Source: Stenotrophomonas sp. ZAC14D1_NAIMI4_1 (GTDB lineage Bacteria > Pseudomonadota > Gammaproteobacteria > Xanthomonadales > Xanthomonadaceae). Taken from it: a stretch of 64,000 nt of DNA. The DNA is taken from the NCBI RefSeq assembly GCF_003086775.1, contig NZ_CP026001.1:1452407-1516406 (forward strand), in the 5' to 3' direction. The position numbers were made by a program, and so were the translations under genes. Below, piece by piece: positions 8,707-18,065 of the stretch (position 1 is its first letter; each line of letters opens with the position of its first letter). Below the pieces are notes generated by a model. That model searched no databases. It had not been told where the DNA came from and saw only the letters and a program-made list of their open reading frames with translations.

Positions 8707-9222
8707 TCAGCCGCTGGTCTGCAGGGTCACGCGGTTGGCCTTGGCGAACGCGTCCTGCGCATCGCTCAGCACCTGCATGTCCTTGTCCATCTTCGTCGTG
8801 GCCTGGTCCAGCTGTTCCAGCAGCGGTGCAACCTGTTCTTCGCTGTAACCGTCGGGCAGAGCGGCGATCTGCTCCATCACCGCGAACATGGCAGCGGTGC
8901 TCTGCACCGAGTCACGCAGGTTCTGGTGCAGCGGCTCAGCATCCTTGCCGTGGGGCAGCTGTTCGATGTGGGTCAGGCGGTTGGTGGCTTCCTGGTGCGC
9001 GTTCTTCAGGCCGAAGCGGTACTGCTCCAGGCTCTTGCCGTCCTGCAGGGCGGCATGGAACGCTTCGCCACGCGCGCCACTGGTCCACTGCTCGACGGTA
9101 TGCACCATGCTGTTCCAGCTGGCGACGTTCTCCAGCAGATAGTCACGATTGCTCATGCCGCTGTTGCAGGCGGCCAGCAGGCCCAGGCTGGTGGCCAGCA
9201 GAAGGGGGGCAAATCGATTCAC
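8707..9222 (-). CDS. Hypothetical lipoprotein, 171 residues
   Basis: The protein has a lipoprotein signal (MNRFAPLLLATSLGLLAAC, Cys19) and a mature part predicted as long amphipathic helices (MVHTVEQWTSG, LHQNLRDSVQSTAAMFAVMEQ, LLEQLDQATTKMDKDMQVL). The composition suggests a helical bundle or coiled coil at the membrane. It has no catalytic motif I know. The GTG start at 9222 follows a good AAGGAG eight bases upstream. It is located downstream of mfd on the same strand, with a palindrome between them, so co-transcription is uncertain. Confidence 0.85.
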   Translation of the reverse strand: MNRFAPLLLATSLGLLAACNSGMSNRDYLLENVASWNSMVHTVEQWTSGARGEAFHAALQDGKSLEQYRFGLKNAHQEATNRLTHIEQLPHGKDAEPLHQNLRDSVQSTAAMFAVMEQIAALPDGYSEEQVAPLLEQLDQATTKMDKDMQVLSDAQDAFAKANRVTLQTSG

Positions 9223-9253
9223 GCAAACACTCCTTGTCTCGGGCGCAGGTTCG

Positions 9254-9290
9254 GTAGGTGCCAGCCCATCGCCCGTAACGGGCTGGCACC
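9254..9290. repeat. SMAG-type palindrome
   Basis: GTA followed by GGTGCCAGCCC, a 12-base loop, and the exact complement GGGCTGGCACC; located between mfd and the lipoprotein gene. Confidence 0.75.
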
Positions 9291-9307
9291 GGTGGTGCGC
9301 GGTGGCG

Positions 9308-12300
9308 TCAGCGCACCGCCAGGGTCAGCAGCAGCGCGCGGGCCGCATTGAAGCGGTCTTCCGGCAACGGCAGCGGGTGCTTGATGCGCAGCTTGTCCGG
9401 CCCTTCCATTGCATACAGGTTGGGCTGCTTCTGGATCAGCTGGATCACCGCCATCGGGTCGATGTTCGGCTTGGATTCGAACACGATGCGGCCGCCGTTC
9501 TCGCCCAGGTCCAGTTTGCGGATACCCAGGGTATTGGCCTGCAGCTTCAGCTCGGCGATGGCGAACAGGTGCTTGGCCGGATCCGGCAGCAGGCCGAAGC
9601 GATCGATCATCTCCACCTGCAGCTCGCGCAGCGCATCGCTGTCACGTGCGCTGGAAATGCGCTTGTACAGGGTCAGTCGGGTGTGCACGTCCGGCAGGTA
9701 GTCTTCCGGAATCAGCGCGGGCACGTGCAGCTCCACCTCGGCGCCGCGCACTTCCTCGCCGGCATCCAGGTCAGGCAGCTTGCCCTGCTTGATGCTGCGC
9801 ACCGCACGTTCCAGCAGCTCGGTGTAGAGGCTGAAGCCCACTTCGGCCATCTGCCCGCTCTGGTCCTCGCCCAGCAGTTCGCCGGCGCCGCGGATTTCCA
9901 GATCGTGGGTGGCCAGGGTGAAGCCGGCGCCCAGTTCGTCCATCGAGGCGATCGCTTCCAGGCGCTTTTCCGCGTCCGGGGTGATCGACCGACGGTCCGG
10001 CGCCACCAGGTAGGCGTACGCGCGGTGGTGCGAACGGCCGACGCGGCCGCGCAGCTGGTGCAGCTGGGCCAGGCCGAAGCGGTCGGCGCGGTTGATGATG
10101 ATGGTGTTGGCGTTGGGGATGTCGATGCCCGATTCGATGATCGTGGTCGACAGCAGCACGTTGAAGCGCTGCTTCTGGAAATCCAGCATCACCTTTTCCA
10201 GCTCGCGCTCGGGCATCTGCCCATGGGCGATGCCGATGCGCGCTTCGGGTACCAGCTCGGACAGCTCGCGCTGCATGCGGCCGATGCTTTCCACGTCGTT
10301 GTGCAGGAAATACAGCTGGCCACCACGCGCAAGCTCGCGCTGGAACGCTTCGCGCAGCAGCGCGTTGTCCCACTGGGTGATGAAGGTCTGCACCGCCAGC
10401 CGGTTCGGCGGCGGGGTGGCGATGATCGACAGGTCGCGCAGGCCGGCCATGGCCATGTTCAAGGTACGCGGGATCGGCGTGGCGGTCAGCGTCAGCAGGT
10501 GCACGTTGGCGCGCAGCGCCTTCAGGGCTTCCTTCTGGCGCACGCCGAAACGCTGCTCCTCGTCGACGATGACCATGCCAAGGTCCTTGAACTTCACGTC
10601 CGGCTGCAGCAGGCGATGGGTACCGACGATCACGTCGATGGTGCCGGCGGCGACCTTCTCCAGTTCGGCCTTGATTTCCTTGGTGCTCTTGAAGCGCGAG
10701 AGCACTTCCACCTTCAGCGGGTAATCGGCGAAGCGGTCGCGGAAATTGCGGTAGTGCTGTTCGGCCAGCAGCGTGGTCGGCACCAGCACCGCCACCTGCT
10801 TGCCGGCACTGGCGGCGGCAAACGCCGCGCGCACGGCCACTTCGGTCTTGCCGAAGCCGACGTCGCCACAGACCACGCGGTCCATCGGCTGGCTGCTGGC
10901 CAGGTCGCGCAGGGTGGCGTCGATGGCGGCCAGCTGGTCCGGGGTTTCCTCGAACGGGAAGCCGGCCGCGAACGGTTCGTACATCGCGCGGTCCACCTGC
11001 AGCGCCAGGCCGGCACGCGCCTGGCGGCGGGCCTGGATCTCCAGCAGCTCGGCGGCCACGTCGCGCACCTTTTCGGCGGCTTTGCGCTTGGCCTTGGTCC
11101 ACTGCTCGCCACCCAGCGAATGCAGCGGCGCGGTTTCCGCCGATGCGCCGGAATAGCGGCTGATCAGGTGCAGCTGGGCCACCGGTACGTACAGGCGGTC
11201 GCCCTTGGCGTATTCGATTTCCAGGAACTCGCCGGGCATGCCGCCGACGTCCATCGCGATCAGGCCACGGTAGCGGCCGACGCCATGGTCTTCGTGCACG
11301 ATCGGCGCGCCTTCGGTCAGCTCGCCCAGATCACGGATGATCGCCTCCGGCTCGCGGCCGGCACGGCGCGTGCGACGGGTGCTGCCGGCGCGCTCGGGGA
11401 ACAGCTGGCGCTCGGTCAGTACCGCGATGCGCGGTTCGTCCAGCGCGAAGCCGTCTTCCAGCGGTGCCACCGTGATGGCAAAGCGCGCATCGCTGGCGAG
11501 GAAGCTGGGCAGGTCGGCCACCACCGGCGGCTTCAGTTCGGCGGCCTGCAGCACTTCCAGCAGGGCTTCGCGGCGGCCCGGTGAATCGGCGGCGATCAGC
11601 ACCCGGCCCGGGTAGTGGCCGAGGAAGGATTTCAGTGCATCGCCGGCGGGTGCCTCGCGCGCGGCCACCGGCAGCGGCGGCAGCGGCTGGTCGCCCAGCG
11701 CGTGCGCATCGGCAATGCGTGCATGCTCAGGCGCCCACACCTCGATGCGCGCGGCATCGTTCAGGCGCTCGCGCAGCAGTTCCGGCGACAGGTACAGCGA
11801 CGACGGCGGCAGCAGCGGCCGTTCCACATCGTGGCGGCGCTGCTCGTAACGGTCACCGGTCTGCGCCCAGAACGCGACGGCCGCTTCGTCCGCACCGGTG
11901 CACACCACCGGCAGGCTGCCGGCGGGCAGGTAGTCGAACAGGGTGGCGGTGCGGTCGAAGAACAGCGGCAGGTAGTACTCGATGCCGGCCGGGGCCAGCC
12001 CGGATTTCAGGTCCTGGTACAGCGAGCTGCGCCGGGTATCGACATCGAAGCGCTCGCGCAGCGTGCCCAGCACGCGGGCGATGCTGGCATCGTCCATCGG
12101 CACTTCGCGGCCGGGCAGCATGTGCACCGACTCGACCTTGTCCAGCGAACGCTGGCTTTCCGGATCGAAGGCGCGGATCGAGTCGATGTCCTCGTCCAGC
12201 AGCTCGACCCGCAGCGGCTCGTCGGCGCCCATCGGGAACACATCGAGCAGGCCGCCACGCACGGCGAAGTCACCCGGGTCCATCACCTGCGGCACGTTGC

Positions 12301-12772
12301 GGTAGCCGGCGCTTTCCAGGCGGCGCTTCTCGGTCTCCAGGTCCAGGCGCTGGCCGACCTTCAGGTCGAAGCTGCCACCGATGACGTAGCTGCGCGGGGC
12401 CAGCTGCTGCAGCACCGTCTGTACCGGCACCACCACCAGGCCACGCTTCAGCGTGGGCAGGCGGTGCAGGGCAGCCAGGCGCTGGGAAATGATGTCCGGG
12501 TGCGGGCTGAAGCGGTCGTAGGGCAGCGTTTCCCAATCCGGGAAAGCGACCACCGGCAGGTCCGGGTCGTTGCCGATCAGGGTCTGCAGGTCGGCTTCGA
12601 GCTGGTTGGCGCCGTGGTTGTCACGGGCGATCACCAGCAGCGGCGCGTCATGCGCGCGCGCCGCCTGGGCCAGGTACCAGGCCAGGGCGGTCGGCGAAGC
12701 GGGGGCGCGCCACCAGGCGCGGAGCTGGCCGGCGCGCGGCAGCGGCGGGGCGGGGTATGAGGTACGCGACAT
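9308..12772 (-). CDS. mfd: Transcription-repair coupling factor Mfd
   Basis: An 1154-residue ATP-driven DNA translocase that removes RNA polymerase stalled at lesions and recruits UvrA. The UvrB-homology region occupies about residues 1-340 (PLLVIARDNHGANQLEADL, FPDWETLPYDRFSPH). The RNA-polymerase-interaction domain (GAPIVHEDHGVGRYRGL) starts near 490. The RecG-like motor shows Walker A GDVGFGKTEVAVRAA, DEEQRFG, and LTATPIPRTL, plus RVGRSHHRAYAYL. The C-terminal TRCF domain starts near IPEDYLPDVHTRLTLYKRI. The length matches E. coli Mfd (1148). It is monocistronic in appearance, with SMAG repeats on both sides. Confidence 0.98.
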   Translation of the reverse strand: MSRTSYPAPPLPRAGQLRAWWRAPASPTALAWYLAQAARAHDAPLLVIARDNHGANQLEADLQTLIGNDPDLPVVAFPDWETLPYDRFSPHPDIISQRLAALHRLPTLKRGLVVVPVQTVLQQLAPRSYVIGGSFDLKVGQRLDLETEKRRLESAGYRNVPQVMDPGDFAVRGGLLDVFPMGADEPLRVELLDEDIDSIRAFDPESQRSLDKVESVHMLPGREVPMDDASIARVLGTLRERFDVDTRRSSLYQDLKSGLAPAGIEYYLPLFFDRTATLFDYLPAGSLPVVCTGADEAAVAFWAQTGDRYEQRRHDVERPLLPPSSLYLSPELLRERLNDAARIEVWAPEHARIADAHALGDQPLPPLPVAAREAPAGDALKSFLGHYPGRVLIAADSPGRREALLEVLQAAELKPPVVADLPSFLASDARFAITVAPLEDGFALDEPRIAVLTERQLFPERAGSTRRTRRAGREPEAIIRDLGELTEGAPIVHEDHGVGRYRGLIAMDVGGMPGEFLEIEYAKGDRLYVPVAQLHLISRYSGASAETAPLHSLGGEQWTKAKRKAAEKVRDVAAELLEIQARRQARAGLALQVDRAMYEPFAAGFPFEETPDQLAAIDATLRDLASSQPMDRVVCGDVGFGKTEVAVRAAFAAASAGKQVAVLVPTTLLAEQHYRNFRDRFADYPLKVEVLSRFKSTKEIKAELEKVAAGTIDVIVGTHRLLQPDVKFKDLGMVIVDEEQRFGVRQKEALKALRANVHLLTLTATPIPRTLNMAMAGLRDLSIIATPPPNRLAVQTFITQWDNALLREAFQRELARGGQLYFLHNDVESIGRMQRELSELVPEARIGIAHGQMPERELEKVMLDFQKQRFNVLLSTTIIESGIDIPNANTIIINRADRFGLAQLHQLRGRVGRSHHRAYAYLVAPDRRSITPDAEKRLEAIASMDELGAGFTLATHDLEIRGAGELLGEDQSGQMAEVGFSLYTELLERAVRSIKQGKLPDLDAGEEVRGAEVELHVPALIPEDYLPDVHTRLTLYKRISSARDSDALRELQVEMIDRFGLLPDPAKHLFAIAELKLQANTLGIRKLDLGENGGRIVFESKPNIDPMAVIQLIQKQPNLYAMEGPDKLRIKHPLPLPEDRFNAARALLLTLAVR

Positions 12773-12824
12773 GGACCGCCGATCTTAGCAGAAGGGGGTG
12801 TCGCTACCGTGTGCGCAACTTCCG

Positions 12825-12892
12825 GTAGCGCCGGGCCATGCCCGGCGGATGCCACATCACCGCTGCGCTCGCCGGGCGTGGCCCGGCGCTAC
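12825..12892. repeat. SMAG pair (BIME)
   Basis: Facing copies GTAGCGCCGGGCCATGCCCG and its near reverse complement ending GCGCTAC, separated by a short linker, lie between mfd and the GNAT gene. Confidence 0.85.
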
Positions 12893-12894
12893 CC

Positions 12895-13440
12895 TCAGTT
12901 GTCCAGTTCCAGCACCATGCGGACCAGGCCGTCGGCGCCGTTGGGGTGCGGTACCGGCTTGAAGCCCAGCGAGGCCGCCAGCTGCTTCATCGGCTCGTTC
13001 TCGGCCGCCACGTCGCCATACAGGCGGTCCAGGTACTTGCCGCGGCCCCACTTCACCAGCTTGCGCATCAGCTGCCGGCCCAGGCCCTGGCCGATCAGGA
13101 AGCGGCTGATCAGGATCGCGTACTCGGCCTCACGGGTGCCGGGGATGATCGAGGCGCGGGCCACCGCACCCACGACCGCCTCACCGGCGGGCAGCGACTC
13201 GGCGGCCACCAGGGTGATTTCGGTCTTGGGGTTGGGATGGGTCAGGCGCTGGGTGGTGTCCGGCGAAAGCTCGGTCACCGACTGCAGGAAACGGTCACGG
13301 ATTTCTTCCGGCCCGAAGAGGCTGAAGGCGGCCTGCAGCGGCGCGCCGTCTTCCGGGCGGATGGGGCGGATCAGCAGCTCGTGGCCGCTGGGAGCCTTGA
13401 AGATCTCATGCCAGGGCGGCATGCGGTTGCGAGTGGCCAT
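12895..13440 (-). CDS. GNAT-family acetyltransferase (related to the Pat/PatZ C-terminal domain)
   Basis: A 181-residue single-domain N-acetyltransferase using acetyl-CoA. It resembles the C-terminal GNAT domain of protein acetyltransferase PatZ: LLIRPIRPEDGAPLQAAFS, LFGPEEIRDRFLQSVTELS and ITLVAAE. The acetyl-CoA loop appears as FLIGQGLGRQLMRKLVKWGR (Q/RxxGxG/A) and is followed by DVAAENEPMKQLAASLGF. The ligase-like domain of full-length Pat enzymes is absent. A role in protein lysine acetylation is possible but unproven. No operon partner is evident. Confidence 0.88.
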   Translation of the reverse strand: MATRNRMPPWHEIFKAPSGHELLIRPIRPEDGAPLQAAFSLFGPEEIRDRFLQSVTELSPDTTQRLTHPNPKTEITLVAAESLPAGEAVVGAVARASIIPGTREAEYAILISRFLIGQGLGRQLMRKLVKWGRGKYLDRLYGDVAAENEPMKQLAASLGFKPVPHPNGADGLVRMVLELDN

Positions 13441-13568
13441 ACCGGGTGATTCCTTGGTGGTCCATCGATTGTGGCATCACCGGGGCTGCATTCCGTGAAC
13501 GAAAGGCTCACGTGCGTACAGCCTCGTGAAGACGGCAGATCGTCGCTTGATCGTCGCTTGCGCGTGGG

Positions 13569-14426
13569 CTATTCGGGCGCCTTCAGCCAATCCAGGCGGG
13601 TCGTGGCACCCGGCTCGCCCAGGTGCTGGCGCAGCGCCGGCAGGGCCGGGCCGACCACCCGGTCGAACTGCCACGGGGCATTGAGCAGCAGCATGCCGCT
13701 GCCGTTGAGGCGCAGCGGGGAATCGTCCGGACGCACCAGGAACTCGATGGTCATGGCCGATTTCACCGGCAGGGCGGCAGCCTTGCGCAGGAAATGCAGG
13801 ATGGTGCGGCGCTGCTTGATCGGGAACCAGACCGCGCAGGTCGCCTGCGGCCAGCGGGCCAGGGTCTCGGCCAGGGCGGCCAGGATGGCCTGGTACTCGG
13901 CATCCTGCGCTTCATACGGCGGGTCGATCAGGACCAGGCCACGGCCGATCTTGGTGCCGTTGGCCTTCGGCGGCAGCTGCGAGCGCAGCAGGGCATAGCC
14001 ATCGCCGGGGTGCACGCCGACGCGGCTGTCGTGGGCGAACAGCGCCTTCAGCGAGGCCGCTTCGTCTTCCTGCAGCTCGCAGACGGCCATCCGGTCCTGC
14101 GCGCGCATGGCCTGGGCGCTCAGCAGCGGCGAACCGGGGTAGGTGATCATCGCGCCCACCGGGTTGTCGGCCTGCACGGCCTTCAGGTAGCGCTCGACCA
14201 CCTCCGGCAGCTTGGGCTGGGCCATCAGCCGCATGATCCCGTCTTCGGCCTCCAGGGTCTTGCGGCCCTCTACGCTGGCCAGCAGGTAGCGGCCGGCACC
14301 GCCATGGGTGTCGAGCACGAAGAACGGGCTGTCCTTGCGCTTGAAGCTGTCGATCAGGGCCAGCTGCACGATGTGCTTGAGGACATCGGCATGGTTGCCG
14401 GCATGGAAGGCGTGGCGATAGTTCAT
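13569..14426 (-). CDS. rlmJ: 23S rRNA (adenine2030-N6)-methyltransferase RlmJ
   Basis: A 285-residue SAM-dependent methyltransferase that makes m6A2030 in 23S rRNA. It begins MNYRHAFHAGNHADVLKH, the RlmJ signature start. SAM-binding FFVLDTHGGAGRY and the catalytic N6-adenine motif VLIDPPYE are present. The C-terminal RLNGSGMLLLNAPW block is also family-typical. The length is close to E. coli YhiR (280). Divergent from creB, with 47 bases between the two starts. Confidence 0.96.
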   Translation of the reverse strand: MNYRHAFHAGNHADVLKHIVQLALIDSFKRKDSPFFVLDTHGGAGRYLLASVEGRKTLEAEDGIMRLMAQPKLPEVVERYLKAVQADNPVGAMITYPGSPLLSAQAMRAQDRMAVCELQEDEAASLKALFAHDSRVGVHPGDGYALLRSQLPPKANGTKIGRGLVLIDPPYEAQDAEYQAILAALAETLARWPQATCAVWFPIKQRRTILHFLRKAAALPVKSAMTIEFLVRPDDSPLRLNGSGMLLLNAPWQFDRVVGPALPALRQHLGEPGATTRLDWLKAPE

Positions 14427-14473
14427 GGGCGGCAGTGTACGGGGCGGCGGCCGCAGCGGCTATGCTGCGCGCC

Positions 14474-15190
14474 ATGACACACCCTGTTGCCCAAGTCCTG
14501 GTGGTCGAGGACGAAGCCGCCATCGCCGAAACCGTGCTGTACGCCCTGCGCAGCGAAGGCTACGCGGCCAGCCACTGCCTGCTGGGTGGCGAAGCCCTGC
14601 AGCGCCTGCAGGAGGGCGATGTGGACGTGGTGGTGCTGGACGTGGGCCTGCCCGACCTGAGCGGCTTCGAGGTCTGCCGCCGCCTGCGCGCCCTGCCGGG
14701 GCCGCAGGCGCAGGTGCCGGTGATCTTCCTGACCGCCCGCAACGATGAGCTGGACCGCGTGCTGGGCCTGGAACTGGGGGCCGACGATTACATGGCCAAG
14801 CCCTTTTCGCCGCGCGAGCTGGTGGCCCGGGTGCGCGCCCGCCTGCGCCGCGTGCCGCCCGCCGCCCCGGCCGTGGCGGTGGTCGAGCCCGGCTGGCGCG
14901 AACACGGGGCCTTCGCCATCGACCGCGAGGGCCGGCGCATCCGCTACCAGGGCCATGCGCTGGACCTGACCCGCTACGAATACGCCCTGCTGGAGGCGCT
15001 GCTGCAGCGCCCCGGGGCCATCCTCAGCCGCGCGCAGCTGATGGACCGCGGCTGGGACAGCAGTGCCGACAGTGCCGACCGCACCGTCGATACCCACGTC
15101 AAGACGCTGCGCGCCAAGCTGCGCGCCGCCGGTGCCAGCGACGACCCGATCCGCACCCACCGTGGCCTGGGCTACGCGCTGGAGACCTGA
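14474..15190 (+). CDS. creB: Response regulator CreB
   Basis: A 238-residue OmpR-type response regulator. The receiver has the acidic pair VEDE (11-14), phosphoacceptor Asp56 in VVVLDVGLPD, FLTARND and the Lys in YMAKPFSPREL. The winged-helix domain ends TVDTHVKTLRAKLR, TRHRGLGYALE-like. The creB-creC-creD order identifies the CreBC system, which in Stenotrophomonas and E. coli controls creD through the cre-tag and influences envelope and beta-lactam responses. I start at MTHPVAQVLVVEDE (14474), not the upstream in-frame codon at 14435. The creC start lies three bases after its stop. Confidence 0.95.
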   Translation: MTHPVAQVLVVEDEAAIAETVLYALRSEGYAASHCLLGGEALQRLQEGDVDVVVLDVGLPDLSGFEVCRRLRALPGPQAQVPVIFLTARNDELDRVLGLELGADDYMAKPFSPRELVARVRARLRRVPPAAPAVAVVEPGWREHGAFAIDREGRRIRYQGHALDLTRYEYALLEALLQRPGAILSRAQLMDRGWDSSADSADRTVDTHVKTLRAKLRAAGASDDPIRTHRGLGYALET

Positions 15191-15193
15191 GCC

Positions 15194-16654
15194 ATGCGCC
15201 TGGTACTGAAGCTGTTCCTGGGCTTCTTCCTGATCACCGGCATCGCCGCGTTCTTCGTGATGCGGGTGTTCGTCAACGAGGTGAAGCCGGGCGTGCGCCA
15301 GGCGATGGAATCGACCCTGGTCGATGCGGCCAACGTGCTTGCCGAAATGGCCGCCGCCGACGTCAAGGCCGGCACGATCGGCAGCGGCAGCTTCACCCGC
15401 AGCCTGGCCAAGGCCCGCCAGCGCGACCTGAAGGCGATGGTCTGGCGCTTCCCGAAGCGCTCGCTGGATTACCGGGTGACGATCACCGATGCGCGCGGCA
15501 TCGTCATCTACGACTCGCTGGGCCGCGACATGGGCCGCGACAATTCGCGCTGGAATGATGTCTACCGCACGCTGCGCGGCGAGTACGGCGCGCGCTCCAG
15601 CCCGGAGATCGCCGGCAGCGAGGGCGACACGGTGATGCACGTGGCCGCGCCGGTCTACGACCCCGCCGATGGCCACACCCTCATCGGCGTGCTCAGCCTG
15701 GCCCAGCCCAACCGCAGCATCGATCCGTTCATCGCCGCCAGCCAGCGCGCCATCATGGAGCGCGGGGCGTGGCTGATCGGCCTGTCCGCGCTGGTGGGCA
15801 TACTCGTGACGATGTGGCTGACCACCGGCCTGGGCCAGCTCAGCCGTTATGCACGCGCGGTCACCGCCGGCGAGCCGGTGCCGCCGCCACGGCGCCGCCG
15901 CGACGAGATCGGCGATCTCGGCCAGGCCCTGGAAACCATGCGCCGCAAGCTGGAAGGCAAGGCCTACGTCGAGCAGTACGTGCAGTCGTTGACGCACGAA
16001 ATGAAGAGCCCGCTGGCCGCCATCCGCGGTGCCGCCGAACTGCTGCAGGAACCGATGCCCGATGCCGACCGCGCGCACTTCGCGCGCAGCATCGTCGACC
16101 AGCAGGAGCGGCTGACCGAAACCATCGACAAGCTGCTGGCGCTGGCCGAGGTCGAACAGCACGGCTGGCTGCAGACCCGCGATCCGATCGCGCTGGGCGC
16201 GCTGCTGGATGATGCCGCCGCTGCCGCCCAGGTGCGCGCACGGGCAGCCGGGGTGGAAGTGCGCATCGGCGCGGTCCCGGACCTGCGCGTGCACGGCGAT
16301 GCCTATCTGCTGCGGCAGGCGCTGCACAACCTGATCGACAACGCCGTGGCATTCTCGGCGGCCGGCAGCGTGGTCGAACTGGAGGCGGTTGCCGATGGCC
16401 AGGGCGTGCGCCTGCAGGTCGCTGACCGTGGCGCGGGCGTGCCCGAATACGCGCGCGAACGGGTGTTCGAGCGCTTCTATTCGCTGGCCCGCCCGGGCAG
16501 TGGCCGGCGCAGCTCCGGCCTGGGCCTGCCGTTCGTGCAGGAAGTGGCCCGCCTGCACGATGGCCGCGCCAGCCTCGAGCCGCGGCCCTCGGGCGGGACC
16601 ATGGCCAGCCTGTGGCTGCCACTGGGTGGGCCGGTGCAGCGCGCCCGCCGCTGA
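15194..16654 (+). CDS. creC: Sensor histidine kinase CreC
   Basis: A 486-residue inner-membrane kinase. TM1 is at residues 5-25 and TM2 at about 192-212, enclosing a periplasmic sensor domain of ~165 residues (YRVTITDARGIVIYDSLGR). A HAMP region precedes the dimerisation helix with the phospho-accepting His268 in SLTHEMKSPLAAIRG. The catalytic domain has NLIDNAVAFS (N box), DRGAGVPE (G1) and GRRSSGLGLPFVQEVARLH (G2). Three bases separate it from creB, indicating co-transcription. The signal it detects is not known from sequence. Confidence 0.95.
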   Translation: MRLVLKLFLGFFLITGIAAFFVMRVFVNEVKPGVRQAMESTLVDAANVLAEMAAADVKAGTIGSGSFTRSLAKARQRDLKAMVWRFPKRSLDYRVTITDARGIVIYDSLGRDMGRDNSRWNDVYRTLRGEYGARSSPEIAGSEGDTVMHVAAPVYDPADGHTLIGVLSLAQPNRSIDPFIAASQRAIMERGAWLIGLSALVGILVTMWLTTGLGQLSRYARAVTAGEPVPPPRRRRDEIGDLGQALETMRRKLEGKAYVEQYVQSLTHEMKSPLAAIRGAAELLQEPMPDADRAHFARSIVDQQERLTETIDKLLALAEVEQHGWLQTRDPIALGALLDDAAAAAQVRARAAGVEVRIGAVPDLRVHGDAYLLRQALHNLIDNAVAFSAAGSVVELEAVADGQGVRLQVADRGAGVPEYARERVFERFYSLARPGSGRRSSGLGLPFVQEVARLHDGRASLEPRPSGGTMASLWLPLGGPVQRARR

Positions 16655-16655
16655 C

Positions 16656-16671
16656 TTCACATCCGCTTCAA
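16656..16671 (+). promoter_or_regulatory. cre-tag: CreB binding site upstream of creD
   Basis: TTCAC-ATCCGC-TTCAA lies 65 bases upstream of the creD ATG. The known CreB site is a direct repeat TTCACnnnnnnTTCAC; here the first half is exact, the six-base spacing is exact and the second half differs at one base. Confidence 0.82.
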
Positions 16672-16735
16672 ATTCGCCACAAACCCCGCTCACCGCCGCC
16701 GTCCATCCTGCAGCCCTCTCCAACGAGGATGGACG

Positions 16736-18055
16736 ATGAAATCCCTGAAGATGCTGTTGCGGTTCGCCATCGTCGGCGGACTGATCCTGCTGCTGCTGAT
16801 CCCGCTGACGATGATCCGCGGCGTCATCAACGAGCGCAGTGCGTACCGCGACGAAGCGTTCGCACGGGTGGCCGACAGCCGCGCCGGTGCGCAGCGCCTG
16901 GTGGGCCCGGTGCGGGTGGTGCCGTGGGTCGAGCGCCAGCACGTCGAGGTGGTGGACGCCAAGGGCAACAAGAAGACCGAGGTGCAGGTGACCGAAGGCC
17001 ATTGGCTGCAGATGCCGGCCTCGCTGGACGTGGGCGGCGAGATGCTGCCCAGCCAGCGTGAAGTGGGCCTGTTCAAGGTGCCGGTGTACAGCTGGAACGG
17101 CCAGCTGAAGGCGACCTTCGCCGCCGACGATTACCCGGTGAAGCCCGGCCGCAGCTACGGCCAGCCGTACGTGGTGCTGGGCGTGTCCGATGCCCGCGGC
17201 CTGGTCGGCACGCCGGACCTGCGCGTGGACGGCAAGCCGGTGCGGCTGCTGCCCGGGGTCGGCGTGGCCAGCCAGGTGGGGCGTGGCCTGCATGCGCCGG
17301 TGGCCGGTTTCAGCGACAGCCAGGGCGGCACCCTGGCCGGCAGCAGCATCGACCTGCAGCTGCGCCTGGATGGCAGCCGCGCGCTGTCGGTGGTGCCGGT
17401 GGGCGATGACACGAAGATCGCGCTGCGCTCGCGCTGGCCGCACCCGTCCTTCAGCGGCGCCTTCCTTCCCAACGAGCGGCGCGTCGATGCGCAGGGCTTC
17501 AACGCGCACTGGGCGGTGTCCTCGCTGGCCTCCGATGCACAGGCCCAGCTGCGTGCCGAGGGTGCAGTCGATTCGCAGGCCGTGACCGTATCGCTGGTCG
17601 ATCCGGTCGATGCCTACACCCAGGCCGACCGCGCTTCCAAGTACGGCATCCTGTTCGTGGTGCTCACCTTCGTCGGCTTTATCCTGTTCGAACTGATCAA
17701 GTCGCTGCGCATCCACCCGCTGCAGTACCTGATGGTCGGCCTGGCGCTGGCGATCTTCTTCCTGCTGCTGATCAGCCTGTCCGAGCACATCACCTTCTGG
17801 AAGGCGTACCTGGTGTCGGCCGTGGCCTGCATCGGCCTGCAGGCGGTGTACCTGGCCCACGTGCTGGGCCACTGGAAGCGTGGCCTGGGCTTCGCCGCGA
17901 TGCTGACGCTGTTGTACGGCGCGCTGTATGGCCTGCTGGTGTCGGAAAACAACGCACTGCTGATGGGGTCGTTGCTGCTGTTCGTGATCCTGGCACTGGC
18001 GATGTGGGTGACCCGCCGGGTCGACTGGTACGCGCTGGGCGCGGACGTGAAGTAA
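16736..18055 (+). CDS. creD: Inner-membrane protein CreD
   Basis: A 439-residue inner-membrane protein of the CreD family. TM1 (residues ~8-25, LRFAIVGGLILLLLIPLTMI) is followed by a large periplasmic domain (~30-295) containing the conserved YREEAFxxVADSRAGAQ-like start (RSAYRDEAFARVADSR). The C-terminal half holds about five membrane segments beginning YGILFVVLTFVGFILFELIK. CreD is the main CreB-regulated gene and contributes to envelope integrity in Stenotrophomonas. A near-perfect cre-tag sits upstream, giving it a promoter apart from creBC. A small gene follows by ten bases. Confidence 0.96.
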   Translation: MKSLKMLLRFAIVGGLILLLLIPLTMIRGVINERSAYRDEAFARVADSRAGAQRLVGPVRVVPWVERQHVEVVDAKGNKKTEVQVTEGHWLQMPASLDVGGEMLPSQREVGLFKVPVYSWNGQLKATFAADDYPVKPGRSYGQPYVVLGVSDARGLVGTPDLRVDGKPVRLLPGVGVASQVGRGLHAPVAGFSDSQGGTLAGSSIDLQLRLDGSRALSVVPVGDDTKIALRSRWPHPSFSGAFLPNERRVDAQGFNAHWAVSSLASDAQAQLRAEGAVDSQAVTVSLVDPVDAYTQADRASKYGILFVVLTFVGFILFELIKSLRIHPLQYLMVGLALAIFFLLLISLSEHITFWKAYLVSAVACIGLQAVYLAHVLGHWKRGLGFAAMLTLLYGALYGLLVSENNALLMGSLLLFVILALAMWVTRRVDWYALGADVK

Positions 18056-18065
18056 GGAGCACACC

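Noticed and set aside
9149..11584. 811-residue + frame inside mfd
   Set aside because: Gln/Val/His-rich antisense shadow of mfd, whose domains are unambiguous.
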